A stretch of 64,000 bases of DNA from Orientallactaga sibirica. Taxonomy: Eukaryota; Chordata; Mammalia; Rodentia; Dipodidae. The translations under genes were made by a program, and so were the position numbers. The notes below the pieces were generated by a model that saw only the letters and a program-made list of their open reading frames with translations, ran no database searches and was not told the origin of the DNA. Of the stretch, positions 20,986 to 33,352 are shown in pieces (position 1 is the first letter of the stretch; every line of letters starts with the position of its first letter). The DNA lies in the NCBI GenBank assembly GCA_036365145.1, contig JAEOAD010002232.1, positions 2,301,001 to 2,365,000 of the forward strand, given 5' to 3'.

Positions 20986-22087
20986 ACTAGTTAGAGAGAG
21001 CTTAAAGTGCTTGAGTGCTGTGCTACACATCCCTGATCCCTGAGAGTGTAAGCTTTTCACTGGGGTTTCTTTGTTTTGCCTATGTCTCATAGTATTTCTG
21101 GTGGGTTCTGTTTTCTTTAGCTCCAAGTTTGGGGTGTGTGAGACCAAAAAGAAAATTCAATTTCATCACCAACAGGCCTTTGGATGACTGGGGCTACTGA
21201 GATTTTTAAAGGCTGGGGAACCTAGAATAGCCCACCCTAGGAAAAACAAAACAAAAACAAAAAACTACCAGAGGTGCTGGATGACCGCTCAGTGTAGGGC
21301 ATTTGCCTAGCATGTCCCCAGGTCTGCGTTCTGCTCCCAGCACGAAGAGAAGAGCCGAGTGCACAGACAATGCCCTCGGCCACATGCTCGTGATGTTTAG
21401 TGATTGTTTTTTTTCCTTCCTTTCAATGTCAATTACTTTCAACCAACTGGCCCTATCTCCTTCCACTTTCTTTGTTCATTGAATGTGGGTTCTTTTTCTT
21501 ATAGCTCAGAGGGGAACCTTGGAAATTCCCTGGCAGATCACGCTTGATTCTTATAACTCTTGTCATCCTTATTTAGAATTTTTGTGGCGCCTGTAGCTAT
21601 GGCCTAAGAAATGTCCCCGAAGGATGGGTTGACCAAACCTTTCCCAGCCACTCATTTCCCACTTGTCATTTCAGGGATTTCCCTCTCTGTCCAGCAGCTA
21701 CCCTTCCAAGGGAATTAAAAATAAAACAACAGAAGAAGAAGAAAAGGAAACAACTTCTGTCTACCTGAAGAAGGAAGGAAGTCATTTCTATATGGCTGGC
21801 CATCAAGGGTTCCAGAGAGAAATTAGCTAGGACTTAAAAGAGTTTCTGCTGTTTTAACCCTGGAAATGAGGTGGGGACCGGGATTCCACACCTGCTTGTT
21901 TGGAAAAGCTTGGAGCCAGCAGCCCTGAAAGTACAGCATCAACCAAGAGGCTGCTGGGCTGCAGCAGGTATCTGCAGTGTCGAACTGGCTGGTGAGACAT
22001 TCCTTGACATGTGAGGAGGGTCTTTTGTAGGTGGGAGGGGAAGACCCTACCCCTAAATATCCCCAGTAGCCATGATAACTGGGCTTG
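20986..22087. other. Mostly unique intronic sequence with an ID-like fragment
   Basis: An ID-like tRNA-derived fragment (TCAGTGTAGGGCATTTGCCT) lies at about 21272-21342, preceded by an A-rich B1-like remnant. The rest is unassigned. Confidence 0.5.
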
Positions 22088-22300
22088 GAGCTGGAGAGAC
22101 GGCTTAGCAGTTAAGGCACATGCCTGCAAAGCCTAAGGACCAAGGTTCAATTCTCCAGGTCCCACATAAGCCAGATGCACATGGTGACGCATGTATCTGG
22201 AGTTCATTTGCAGTAGCTAGAGGCCCTGGTGCGCCCATTCTCACTCTTTCTCTCTCTTCCTCTCTCTCAAATAAATAAAAATAAATCTTTTAAAAAAAGA
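22088..22300 (+). repeat. B2-like SINE
   Basis: GGAGCTGGAGAGACGGCTTA start, AAGGTTCAATTCTCC, CT-rich, AAATAAATAAAAATAAA tail. Confidence 0.95.
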
Positions 22301-22461
22301 TGGAGGGCTTGATATGGAGCTATGGTAGGTGTGCTCAGCTATTGATCTAGAAGGCCAGGTACCACTGGAGGCTGGGGCACAAAGCTTCCTTTTTGTTTTG
22401 TATCTCTTTTCCTCCTCAGGGCGAGTGGCTGCTGGATTTGGCCTTGAGTGCAAGCAGACCT

Positions 22462-22529
<68 letters not shown>
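22462..22529 (+). repeat. (CT)n(CA)n microsatellite
   Basis: About 24 bases of CT followed by about 44 bases of CA repeat. Confidence 0.98.
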
Positions 22530-22531
<2 letters not shown>

Positions 22532-22601
22532 ACTTTTCCTGTGCTAGGGATGGAACCCAAGGCCTTGCAAGTATGCAACCACTGAGCTACACCCCCAGCT
22601 T
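22530..22601 (-). repeat. ID SINE
   Basis: GATGGAACCCAAGGCCTTGC, then CACTGAGCTACACCCCCAGC, is the reverse complement of an ID element (tRNA-Ala-derived). Confidence 0.85.
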
Positions 22602-24399
22602 CCTTTCTTCCCACTTTTGTAGATAAATCAACAGAGGCTCCCAGATTATGCCAAACCTATGTACTCATTATGGGATCCAGAGACCACCTCCTGTCTCTCC
22701 TCCATTCACACTGAGGTCTAGTTCCCCAGGGGCACAGAGCTGAATTCCCACAGAGACCTCTGTGGCAGCAACCACAGGGGGCCTGCATCTTCTCCTGGGC
22801 AGTTGCTGAGAGGGCCTCTGGAACCACGGACAGACTTGGGCCTGGGCCTTGTTCCCTAGCCACAAAGACCTAGGCTTCCCAGCTCAGCCATTCACAAGCA
22901 TTTGCCAGCAGTGGCTGGGTGAGCCTGTGCAACGCAGTTCGTTCTCTTCTGTGCTCACTGGTGCTGGGTTTCATCGATACCTTCGACAGGGGCCAGCTGG
23001 CTGCTCCCCATGCGCCCTGTGGGTTTGGCTGGCCCAGGACAAGCAGCTTCTGCTCTCAGCCATGGGGGAACGAGGAGGTTGCAGATGAGTTAGACATATG
23101 GACACCCTGCACCGCAGATCTGAAGTATGATCAGCAAAAAAGACAAATGTCTACCTCTCTGCCTGCTCACTGTCTGCTCTGACCGTAGCTCTCAGGTGAG
23201 GGGATGGGTTAGGGAAGGGCAGCAATATTTCCTTTGAGGTCCTGGTAGCACCTGCTACTAAGACAAGAATACTTGTTTTTTTTTTGGGGGGGGTTTGAGA
23301 ATGGAAATTGTCATTCTTTTCTACTGTTCATTTGGTCTATTCTTTCTTCTTTGGGCTCTGAAATCAGACATCCTGTTTTAGTTTAAGATTATTCTCCTTT
23401 ATAAAAAAATAATAACATTCTCAGAACACCACAGCTGCATTTTGGGAGGTGGGTGTAAAGAGAATAACTTCAAATTTGGTTTTAAAAAATGGTTTTAACA
23501 GCGGTCCAAATGGAGACAAACGTCTCTCTGTTCCGTTTCTTATTTCATAATAGTTCCCAACCAGATATTCCAAGGGCCACTGCCTTATTATGGTTCTCTC
23601 CATGTCGGACACTTTACCACATAATTTGTAGCTCTGCTTAAAAATTTCTGAAAGCAAAATTCCTGGGCAAGTGGTTTGTAAGCTATGCATGGGCTCATGT
23701 TTCCTGCCTTCAGGAAAAGTGATGACTGCTCATTACCAGCGTGGGCATTCAGTGCTGCCCACCTCCGTGGACCCCATGCCTTGCACTGGCTGGTGTCTTC
23801 CCTGTCCTAGCCACTAGGACAAAACAAGACTGATAGGAGAATTAGGGGCTCAGAATCAGAGGCACTTCTCTACAGTGTGGGGGTGGCTTAGCCCAGTGTT
23901 GCCACATGGGGCCCAGAAACAAAGGCCACCACCCATACCAGCCCCCATTTGCAGAATGATGGGGGAGTTCAGCAAGGGAGAGCATAGGGGACTCTTTGTT
24001 CCCCTTGAGGGATGGTGGGCTAGTGTCACCCCATGCTGCGCTGAAGACTCTTCCACATGCTGGGGCTCTTTTTGGTTCTTTCTCAGAATTGGTAAGAAAT
24101 ACCTCAAAACTGAGGCCTCTGTCGACCAGGGTAGAAGGTCCCTTAAGAAGTTTGGTATTTCACTGTTAGGTCTGAGCACCTGGAAACCAGATGACCACCT
24201 GGCCCATGGATGCTCCCTGTGGAGACGCAGGGGACTCACTCACCCCGAGAATCCTGTCGTCTCCCCAAGTGTGGAGTGAACATGGAGTGATGGGGAGAGG
24301 GCTGGTTCACTCCCCATTTTCTTAATTAGATGTGTGGGATTCTGCTCTATTGGGAGGCTAATCTGAGGTGTCACTGAAGACAACAGAGCCCCTGGGGAG

Positions 24400-24435
<36 letters not shown>

Positions 24436-25554
24436 GGGTGTGTATCTGTGTATGGGGTGAAAGCTGTTCCATGGAGCCTCTCAGCATTGCCAATACCATC
24501 AGACATTAAGACCCACCCAGACTGGCCCAGGATCTTACTTCACTGAATCTCCTGATGCCCACCATAGTCACTGAGTATACCTGTCCTCAGGATCCATCTC
24601 TGCTGCTCCAGGGTCCTCAGCCCTGGAGTGAGTGCATGCTGCTGTAGCCCTGATCTAGAGCCCTGGCCCAACCACAGACCGTGTGGGTTGCAGAAGGGAT
24701 AGACAGGTGGAAGCAGAGGGAGCCATGGGCTAGAGGAGATGCTTGTTTTGTGGAGGGAGAGCCATGTAGAAAACGGCCTTCCAGCCTGGGCTCCACTGTG
24801 TCTGGGGAAAACCACATGGCTTCGGGTTCCAACTGTGCTGGGAACAATCCTTTGCCCATCGTGTGGTGCCTGTGGCTGGAGCCTGGGGGAGGGCAGGGCT
24901 GGGGGAACGAGTTTTGGGATGGTCCTTCTATTTCACTGTTGCCTCTTGGGAAGGGAGGGCATTGCTGTGGGCCCCTGCCTCTGTACTCCATGACAGGGCC
25001 GAGGCCAAGGGAAGTGGTTTTCCTAGGGACACTCAGTGGTCATAAGCCTCCGCCCCATCTCTCAGGGCGCTTGCCCACCTTGCTCACTGCCTGCTGGGTG
25101 GCTCTAGCAAGGCTGTGCCTTGGCATTCCTAGCTGCGGACTGGGAGAATGGACCCTCTCTCTGGGTTTTGATCAGGGCAGGTTCCCAGATCTGATTCTTA
25201 CATGGGTCATGAGGCCAGCTTGAGCTTTCAATGAAATAAAGCCCAGGAAAGCCTTTGGGGAACAAAGGCACGTTATAAATACGAAGTATATTTTTGTTCC
25301 AGGATGAATCAAGCATTCCAAGAATCTTCGGCCTCAAAGTTCCAAGGCAGCGTGATGTCATGGGAAGAGCACGCGGCTGCCCTTGGGAGCTGTCAGGCTC
25401 CACGTGAACCTGGTGGCATTGTTCCAGGGGAAGGCCCTCGCCCTTCCGCTTGGCCTAGCCGGGCCTTGCTGACTCCAGGTCCAGCCTGTGGTCCCTCACT
25501 GCAGCCTGCTGGTGGGTCTGGGCATCCTCCTTGAGCTATGCTTTTGCTCAAAGT
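22602..25554. other. Unique intronic sequence
   Basis: Nearly 3 kb with only a (GT)n at 24401-24433. Longish chance frames (24681-25223 plus, 23856-24239 minus) lack any recognisable domain. The AT-rich stretch 23330-23700 looks little degraded and could be conserved, which I cannot test. Confidence 0.5.
24401..24433 (+). repeat. (GT)n microsatellite
   Basis: About 16 GT units. Confidence 0.97.
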
Positions 25555-25715
25555 TGGGACTTTGGGTGCCAGACTCTCAGAGTTCAAATCCTGACAATGT
25601 ACTTGTAGCTGTGCAACTTCCTTAACCTCTCTGGACCTCTGCTTCTTCATTGATAAAAAGACAAGTGAGACACACATCTCAGAGGGTTCCCGTGGATTGT
25701 AATGTAAGTACCATA
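25555..25715 (+). repeat. MIR SINE
   Basis: AGAGTTCAAATCCTGACAAT, TAGCTGTGCAACTTCCTTAA, CTCTCTGGACCTCTGCTTC and ATTGATAAAAAGA follow the MIR consensus in order. Confidence 0.85.
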
Positions 25716-26026
25716 TTAGCATTTGCTTGTAATAATACTGGACTGTACAGCATAAATATTCCAGATAGGTACTGGGCATTCCCCCCCAGGTGGGGATGGA
25801 AGCAGTTTCTGTGTTGGGTGTCCCACAGCCTTGTGTTTTAGATAATGTCCTACCACAAAGCCCAGAGAGATACTGCCCAGGGGTGTCCCACATACCTGGT
25901 GAGGATGTTCAATGACCTCCTTGGCCCCAGCCCACAGCCTTGCCCTCAGTGTCACCATAGCTAGTGGCCACAGGACACAGTGCAATGATATACACATTGC
26001 TTTTATGAGAGTGTGTATATATATAT

Positions 26027-26167
26027 TTTTTGAGGTAGGGTCTCACTGTAGTCCAGGCTGACCTGGAATTCACTATGTAGTCTCAGGGTGGCCTCGAACT
26101 CATGACGATTCTGTTACCTCTGCCTCCCCAAGTGCTGAGATTAAAGGCATGTGCTACCACACCCAGT
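26027..26167 (-). repeat. B1 SINE
   Basis: TTTTTTGAGGTAGGGTCTCA at the left to GTGCTACCACACCCAGTG at the right. Confidence 0.95.
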
Positions 26168-26171
26168 GAGA

Positions 26172-26253
26172 GAGTATATATATCTATATCTCTATCTCTA
26201 TCTCTATCTCTATCTCTATCTCTATCTCTATATCTATATCTATATATATATGT
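26172..26253 (+). repeat. (TATCTC)n/(TATA)n microsatellite
   Basis: TATCTC hexamers flanked by TATATA runs, bridging two same-orientation B1 elements. Confidence 0.95.
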
Positions 26254-26396
26254 TTTTTTTTGAGGTAGGATTTCACTGTAGCTCAGGCTGACCTGGAATT
26301 CACTATGTAGTCTCAGGGTGGCCTCAAACTCATGGTGATCCTCCTACCTCTGCCTCCCAAGTGCTGGGATTAAAGGTGTGCACCACCACATCCAGC
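26254..26396 (-). repeat. B1 SINE
   Basis: TTTTTTTGAGGTAGGATTTC to GTGCACCACCACATCCAGC. Confidence 0.95.
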
Positions 26397-26505
26397 GAGA
26401 ATGTATTTTTTAAAATGGTTTCACCTTATTACTTATTGTTGCTAATTTCTTTGCATATAATTGTCAAATTAAACTTTATCACAGATTCAAAAACAGTATC
26501 TGTAA

Positions 26506-26711
26506 GGGGCTGGGGAGATGCTTACTTGTAATGCCTGCCCACTCAAGTTCAGTTCCTCAGAACCCACATAAAGCCAGGTGCACAATCTGGTGCATGCATC
26601 TGGAGTTTGTTTGAAATGGCAAGAGGTGCTGGTGTGCATATATTCTCTCTACTCACAAATAAATAAAAATAATTAAAATAAATAAATAAAAATAATTAAA
26701 AAAAAAAACCC
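26506..26711 (+). repeat. B2-like SINE
   Basis: GGGGCTGGGGAGATGCTTAC start, GCATCTGGAGTTTGTTTG, (AAATA)n tail. It lacks part of the A-box region. Confidence 0.9.
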
Positions 26712-26719
26712 CACAATCA

Positions 26720-26950
26720 GGCTGGAGTAATGGCTTAGCGATTAAGGAATTTGCCTGTGAAGCCAAAGGACCCAGGTTTGATTCCCCAGGACCCACATAA
26801 GCCAGATGCACAAGGGGCACATGCATCTGGAGTTCATTTGCAGTGGCTAAAAGCCCTTGTGTGCTTATCCTCTGTCTGTCTCTCCTCTATCTCTCTATCT
26901 CTGCTTGCAAATAAATAAATAAATAAATAAAATAAAACATTTTTAAAAAA
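26720..26950 (+). repeat. B2-like SINE
   Basis: GGCTGGAGTAATGGCTTAGC start, CAGGTTTGATTCCCCAGG, (AAATA)n tail. CCACAATC flanks it on both sides. Confidence 0.94.
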
Positions 26951-29157
26951 CCACAATCTATAGAGTTCAGTACCAGCTGTGGTTTTCGGAACTACAGGAC
27001 CAGCGAGTAGGAGCTTGAAACCCATCCTTCCTGGATAAGCAGGAAGCCGGTACTCATGCTTAAGGAATACGTTGAGTGGTTTCTACCTGCAGGGAACACA
27101 GGAGCTTCTCTTTAATCCTTACAGGGACCCAGGGAGCCTTTATCTAACCCCCCACCCCTGAAAGGCTAAGCAGGGAGCAGGACCTGGGTCTGAACTTGAC
27201 TTTGTGCCTCTGGGGCCTATGTTCTTCAGCGCCTGAGCCATCTGCACCTCCCAAGAAGAGTTTCTCATGGATACTTAAGGTAAACCTACATTGGCACGAG
27301 AAACTGAACTGAGCACCATGCAGGGCTGGGATGCCGTCCTGGACATGTGCAAAAGGCTGCCTTCGTCATCGCCCATCAGTGGCTCAAAGCAAGTCAGAAA
27401 GGCAAAAACCTGAACAAGCCAGTTTTTTTTTTTTTTCCCCCTTAGAGGAATGACTATTGTGTTGTGTGAAATCCTACCACCAACTGCACCAGGTAGGACT
27501 TGGTGTCTGATGAGTTCTGAGGGTTTTGTCAAGGATTGCTTCCTGGAGGAGGAGGGGGATGGAGAAACACGCCGAACAGGGCAAACCCTAGGAGGAGAGC
27601 TTCAGATACCCACAGCAGTTGTGGGAGTGAAGCCAGAGACGTAGGGGTGGGAAAATCACCCCAAGTTCTGCAGAAGATCTGCAGCCTTGTCCTGAGTCAG
27701 GGAAGCTGGACCAATGTGTCAGTCCAAGACCACAGCCACACAAAATCTCTCCTCCATGCTCCATGGCCGCAGCCACCATTTCATCAGTGTCCTCACTGGG
27801 TGCTGTCTCTCCTCAGTCCTTTTCTCCTCTGTCCAGCAGCAAGAGGAGGAAAGGGACAGCAGTTCAAGACCTCCACGTCTGCCTGTTCAGTGCCCGAGAC
27901 TCCCACCTTCAACCGAGGCCATCACCTACTCCCCGTTTCGGGACGCACACACTGTGGCAGCGGCCAGGAAGGAAGGAAGCTTTGCATACTCCCAAGGGTA
28001 TTCCATCTCATAAGCAAGCTGTGACCCTGGCATGCCAAATCCGAGCGTCTCCAGTGAATGAGGCACAGCTAGGCACATTCCAGAGGGAAAATCTGGAGCC
28101 TGGGGTCTCTGAGGCCAGGCAGGTGTCAGGGCGATGCCTGGGGGCTGGAGCTAAAGAGTGTATCCACATACCAAAGCCTCAGGCCAGTCGGGGAGACCAC
28201 CCCAGGCCTTCTGGGCTGGCCTTGGGTGGGGGAGGGTAGAAGCCGAGGAGCCCCAGCAGCCCTAAAGCTAGACAGACTTAGTGGAGACTAGCTGGCCTTA
28301 GCGGGCTGTGGAGGACCACAGAGCCTTCAGACTCCCCGGGGCCCGGCTGCTGGCCACTGCCTCACTCCATTAGCCATCCCATCCATCTACCCTCTGGGGA
28401 TGGCCTCCTCTTCTTACAACTTCATTACTGACAGGTTTGCTGTCCCTGAAGGGCCATTTGTTCTATCCTGGGAAGGAGAGGAAACGTGAAATGGCAGGCT
28501 GAGGCAGCGACTCCCTGGGGTCAAATTTTTCACCGGGAGCTGATGGACTGATGAGCCTGTGTCAAGACATGACCCCAGAGAAGCCTTCTGCAGCCTCATG
28601 TACAGCCCTCACTCTTTCTTACCCCAGCCAGGCTACCTGGGGACCTGCTTCCCAGCACATGGCTTCTTGGGAGTAGAACAAAGGGACTTATAGCAGGGGG
28701 CTGATAATCTTCACTTGGAATACCCACTCAGCCAGGACATTCTGACGACAAGGACTTCCTCGTAGCTTCCAAATTCTGGGGTCTGAAGGCTTCGCATGGG
28801 GAGGGCCAGCACGATTACCTTGTGTGAGGGGACTGCACGAAGGCATGACCACTGAGAGATGTGACTTCTGGAGACCTTTCGACACAGTGTGCTGTGTGGT
28901 CCCCAAAGTCCCTTATAGGCAAAATGAACTTTCCTCCTACCTCTCATAACCCCCAAAGTCTCAGGCTGCTTTATCCCAAGGCCTAGGCTGGAAGGTCAAG
29001 TTTCTTAGCAAATGCATCTTACCCAGTTATTGAGGAGGTACTGTGGTGTGGTCACTGTGAACCAGAGACAAGTTCTCTGTCTCCACATATCCAATATATC
29101 ACAACCAAACAGGAGCAGGGCCACTACAATATCTGTTCCCATCCAGAAAGGGAAGGC
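26951..29157. other. Mostly unique intronic sequence
   Basis: 27100-27240 resembles a degraded reverse MIR (AGGACCTGGGTCTGAACTTG). Otherwise nothing recognised. Frames at 27536-28239 (plus) have no family resemblance. Confidence 0.45.
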
Positions 29158-29242
29158 AGGGCTGTGGATGTGGCTCAGTGGTAGAACACTTGCTTAAAAT
29201 GCACAAGGTCCTTGATTTCATTCCTAGCATCACAATAAATAA
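29158..29242 (+). repeat. ID SINE
   Basis: GGGCTGTGGATGTGGCTCAG, TGGTAGAACACTTGC, then AATAAATAAG tail. A clear ID element. Confidence 0.88.
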
Positions 29243-29264
29243 GTTAGTACCAACCAAAGACCAG

Positions 29265-29345
29265 CCAGGCATGGTGCCTGGCAGAAGGATTAGAAATTCA
29301 GGGCCAGCCTGTATTACACATACTGAGACCCAATTCTAAAATAAA
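29265..29345 (+). repeat. B1 fragment
   Basis: AGCCAGGCATGGTGCCTGGC then AGGGCCAGCCTGTATTAC. Internally deleted B1. Confidence 0.6.
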
Positions 29346-29539
29346 TGACCAAATAACTGAAGAATGTCCCTTATGATAGAAAGCCAGCTAGTGAGTTTGG
29401 GATAAAATTAATGGAACTGGGAAATGAGCTGGGAAGCTTCCTAATAATAACTGTTTCAGGCAAGCACCATCAATAGGGACCGCAGGGTAAGTGTTGAAGA
29501 CTGGCATAGTTTCACACGACTTCCCCACCAGGTAGGTCC

Positions 29540-29885
29540 TTCTTTCTTTCCTTCTTTCCTTCTTTCTTTCTTTCCTTCTTTCCTTCCTTCCTTCCTTCCT
29601 TCCTTCCTTCCTTCCTTCCTTCCTTCCTTCCTCCCTCCCTTCCTTTCCTTCTTTCTTCCCTTCCTTCCTTCCTTCCTTCCTTCCTTCCTTCCTTCCTTCT
29701 TCCCTTCTTTCTTCCCTCCCTCCCTCCCTCCCTTCCTTCCTTCCTTCCTTCCTTCCTTCCTTCCTTCCTTTCCTTCTTTCTTCCCTTCCTTCCTTCCTTC
29801 CTTCCTTCCTTCCTTCCTTCCTTCCTTCCTTCCTTCCTTCCTTCCTTCCTTCCTTCTTTTCCTTCTTCTCCTCCTTCTTCTCCTT
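29540..29885 (+). repeat. Long polypyrimidine (TTCC)n/(TTTC)n tract
   Basis: About 340 bp almost purely C and T on the plus strand, with (CCTT)n blocks interspersed by (CTTT) and (CCCT) variants. It abuts the T-rich end of the minus B1 at 29886. Confidence 0.97.
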
Positions 29886-30030
29886 TTTTTGATATAGGCT
29901 TTTGCTCTAACCCAGGCTGACTGACCTGGAAATCACTATTTAGTCTCTGGGTGACCTCAAACTCGCGGCAATCCTCCTACTTCTGCCTCCCGAGTGCTGG
30001 GATTAAAGGTGCGTGTCACCACGCCCAGCT
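29886..30030 (-). repeat. B1 SINE
   Basis: TTTGATATAGGCTTTTGCTC to TGTCACCACGCCCAGCT. Confidence 0.93.
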
Positions 30031-30230
30031 CTCCCACAAGGTATTTCTTAATTCCAAAGGGAAACCTGGAGTACACTACCTTCATGAGGTAATTAAAGTT
30101 AACCTCACTAGTATTCAGGATACAGTGCATACCATGTACCGAGGACACATCGCACTAAAAGTGCATATGACCTGAATCTGTACTGAGGACATGCCAGACA
30201 AGCCCAGCTGCAAAGAAACAACTCATCCTT

Positions 30231-30261
30231 TTTTAAAGTTTAAAAAAATATTTACTTATTT

Positions 30262-30294
<33 letters not shown>

Positions 30295-30430
30295 TGAGAG
30301 AATGGGTGATCTAGAGCCCTCTGCTACTGCAAACAACCTTCAGATGCACGTGCAACTGGCTTTACCTGAGTACTGGGGAATTGAACACGGGCCATCAGGC
30401 TTTTTAACCACTGAGCCATCTCTGCAGCCC
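30231..30430 (-). repeat. B2-like SINE
   Basis: TTAAAAAAATATTTACTTAT, (GA)n, CATCTCTGCAGCCC. Confidence 0.93.
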
Positions 30431-30639
30431 ACAACTCCCCATTCTTAAGCACAATCAATGCCCTAAAATATGGGGACTGTCCCAGGTTAAGAAGCCACTG
30501 AGGAGACGTGGCCACGTAATGTACCCGGGCCCTGGGAGTACCACGGAAACACAGCGGGGCCTGTACATGAGGTTACAGCATTGCATTCATGGGTTGGACT
30601 CCGTCTCATGATCCTGACCACTTTACTGTGGTTATGAAA

Positions 30640-30850
30640 AATTCTTTAAAGAAACACTCTGTGAAGTCCTTGGCAGCAAAAGGGCATTATTTTGGCAACA
30701 AAACTCTCAGACAGGACAGAAAAGAATATATGAGGGAGAGAAAGAGGCAATGTTAACATTGGGCAGTCCAAGTGAACAGGAGCTGGGCATTCTTTGTATG
30801 AGTCTTACAACTTTTCTGAGATTCTGAAAAGCTGTCAACATCAAAAGCTT
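30640..30850 (+). repeat. Ancient L1 3'-end fragment
   Basis: GGGCATTCTTTGTATGAGTC, then TTACAACTTTTCTGAGATTC, matches the terminal part of old L1M 3' UTRs. Confidence 0.5.
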
Positions 30851-30954
30851 TGTTTAAAAGGGAAACGAGAGGGCATTCTAGAAGCAAGGACAGGCTTGGC
30901 GCCGATTTCTGCTTGACTCAATTACTTTTCTCTTTGCACGTGTACAATATGTTT

Positions 30955-31252
30955 ATAAGGGTGTGTGCATATGTGTGTAGAGGCCAAAGATCAATATTAG
31001 GGGTCTTCCGTGATCTCCTTGGTCTCCACTTTACTGAGACAGTCTCTTTCACTTGAGCCCAGAGCTTGCTGAATCAGCTAGTCTAAGTAGCCAGCTTGCC
31101 CAGGGATCCCTGATCTTTGCCTCCTGAGCACTGGGATTACAGCCCGCCACCGCACCTATCCGGTGCTCACACGGATGCTTAGGGATCTAAGAACTCCAGT
31201 TCTCATGCTTGCATGACAATTCTTTATCTACTGAGCTGTCTACCTGACCTTA
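30955..31252 (-). repeat. B4 SINE
   Basis: GTGTAGAGGCCAAAGATCAA, CAGTCTCTTTCACTTGAGCC, CTGGGATTACAGCCCGCCAC and CTACTGAGCTGTCTACCTGA show the fused ID/B1 structure of B4 in reverse. Confidence 0.8.
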
Positions 31253-31847
31253 GACTCAATTTCTTATGCTCTAAGCAAACCAAATAAAATACTGTAAAAT
31301 CAAGCAACAAGGATCCTGCTTCCTTAAGTAGGCAATAGCCTCAGAGATGCTGCCCAATGCATGGCTCTATTGGTGCTGACGAACATAGTTCTCTGGGCAT
31401 CTGGGTCTACAGGTCACAGACACCCCCATGACACATGAGTGCTGAGGCAACGACTGAAGGAAACTGGGGAGACCCTGGGCGTTAATGGCTGCTGTGGAAA
31501 GTCAGCTCGCCCTTTTGGAAACCACCTGAAGGTTGAACTTCTCAAAGCAAGACCTTCCTTTCCAGCCTGGGTGCACGTGTCAGGAGACCTGCTCTTCAGG
31601 GACTGGGGCAAAGGATGGATATTCCCTATTTCTCATTATCCCTGTGGAAACTGAGGCAGTTTACCTTTTCTTAGGTCTTTTAGACTTGAGAAATCCTCTC
31701 ATAGTCATATATTATCTTGCAAACAAACAGCCTTTGGAACTAAAAAAGTATAACACAACAAAGTTATTTGATGTCAAATACAGTTTTTAGGTTGATATGT
31801 TATTGGAAGGGAATTGTCAGGTACATATTTAACCTTTTTTGTTTGTT
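31253..31847. other. Unique sequence
   Basis: No feature recognised. AT-rich in the second half. Confidence 0.45.
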
Positions 31848-31955
31848 TTCAATTTTTTGAGACATAGTCTTGCTACATAGCCCAGGCTGGCCTCAAACTC
31901 ACAATCCTCCTGCCACAGCCTCCAAAGTGCTGTGACTTAGGGCATGCACTAATAG
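31848..31955 (-). repeat. Old B1 SINE
   Basis: TTTTTTGAGACATAGTCTTG to GCATGCACTAATA. Diverged. Confidence 0.8.
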
Positions 31956-33094
31956 ACTCCACAACACAATTTTCAATGACATTCATGAAGAGAGGTAAAA
32001 TTAAACCTTCTTCCATTTAGTCAGAGACGCATTCTCCTCCATTCACTATAAATGAGTTGTAAAAGAAAAAGCAGGCTTTTCTTTAAAGAAATTTCAAAAC
32101 AACAGATCACCATTACATTGTGGCTTTGGCACCAAGCACACACGCACTAAAACACGGGCTAAAGTCTGACTATATAAGGCATGGGAAAAACAAAAGGCAA
32201 AGCTGATTTCGTGACACACTGGAATTCTTGAAGTTTACAGGTTTTTTTTTTTTTTTTTTTCCTGAAAATTAAAAGTCAACTGGTTTGTTTTCGTAATCTT
32301 GCTTTGTTTCTCAATGATCGGACCCACTCTTCTGGAAGTACTGGAAGGCACTTCCGCCTAAGCAGCAGGCAGCAGCGAGGAGGGCTGGACTGCTTGTGAG
32401 CAGTAGTCTAAGCTGGGCACCACACAGAAGGCTGTGGGATGGACAGCCGTGGTCCGGCACAGCACCCTGGTAGTGAATGTGCAGAATCATTACCGCTTAT
32501 GTGTTCCTCGAAAAGCCTTTTAATATCAGCGCTCTTCAGTGCTTCCTTCCCTTAACCAACTGTCCATTATGGGTAAAAATTAAATATCTGACTGAGAATA
32601 AAATAATTTAAAACTGCCTAATGGTTGAAACCACCAGAGTGGTTCTTACGGCTGCAGAGTGCTCAGCTGCCTAAGCTATCTCGTGGGCTGTAGTGACCTC
32701 CATTAAAGCTACTGCTTTCTCAGCCTGGGGTCAGATCTTCTGGGCCCAGTCATTTCCTTGATGCAGGCTCCTGAGAAAGACTCTTATTGGTTGGTGCCTC
32801 AGTTTCTCCATAAGCGAAGTGGAGGAATGATAGCGATACAGGCTACTAGGTGAGGTTCTGGGGGTAGAATGTGTTGTCCTCTGGCTGTGCCTGACATAGT
32901 GCCCTGCCTCTGCTGCTGCCACATTCACTCAGAACACAGTAGTCGTCAGGCTCAGTGTGTCACTTCCCTGAGTACTGGCATCTGAGCCCCAAAGGTGCCT
33001 CCTGTGTAGGCATCTGTCTCCTCCAGGTGACATTAGGTCTGCAGCTCCATGTGGCACGGTCACAAATAGAAACCTGTAATATTTCTATGGTGGT
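31956..33094. other. Unique AT-rich intronic sequence
   Basis: No repeat except poly-T at 32241-32261. The stretch 32480-32640 (AAAAGCCTTTTAATATCAGC onward) is AT-rich and non-repetitive. It is a possible conserved non-coding block but has no testable evidence here. Confidence 0.4.
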
Positions 33095-33245
33095 TATTTT
33101 TAATTTTGTTGTTGTTTTGAGACTGCATGTCACATAACCCAGGCTGGCCTCAAACTCGCTATATAGCTGAAGATGACCTTGAACTTCTGATCTTCCTGCC
33201 TCTACCGCTGAGTGCTGAGATTGCAGGTATATTACCATCCTTGGT
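33095..33245 (-). repeat. Old B1 SINE
   Basis: GTTTTGAGACTGCATGTCAC, CCAGGCTGGCCTCAAACTCG, ending ATTACCATCCTTGG. Confidence 0.82.
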
Positions 33246-33269
33246 TCCATAGTAATTTTTTCTTGTGTA

Positions 33270-33352
33270 TACATATGGTGTGCATATGTCTGTGTATATG
33301 TGTGTATGTGTATGCGTGCATACGGTGTGTGTATGTTTGTGTGAATATACAC
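33270..33352 (+). repeat. Degenerate TG/TA-rich repeat
   Basis: Imperfect (TGTA/TGTG)n run. Confidence 0.8.
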
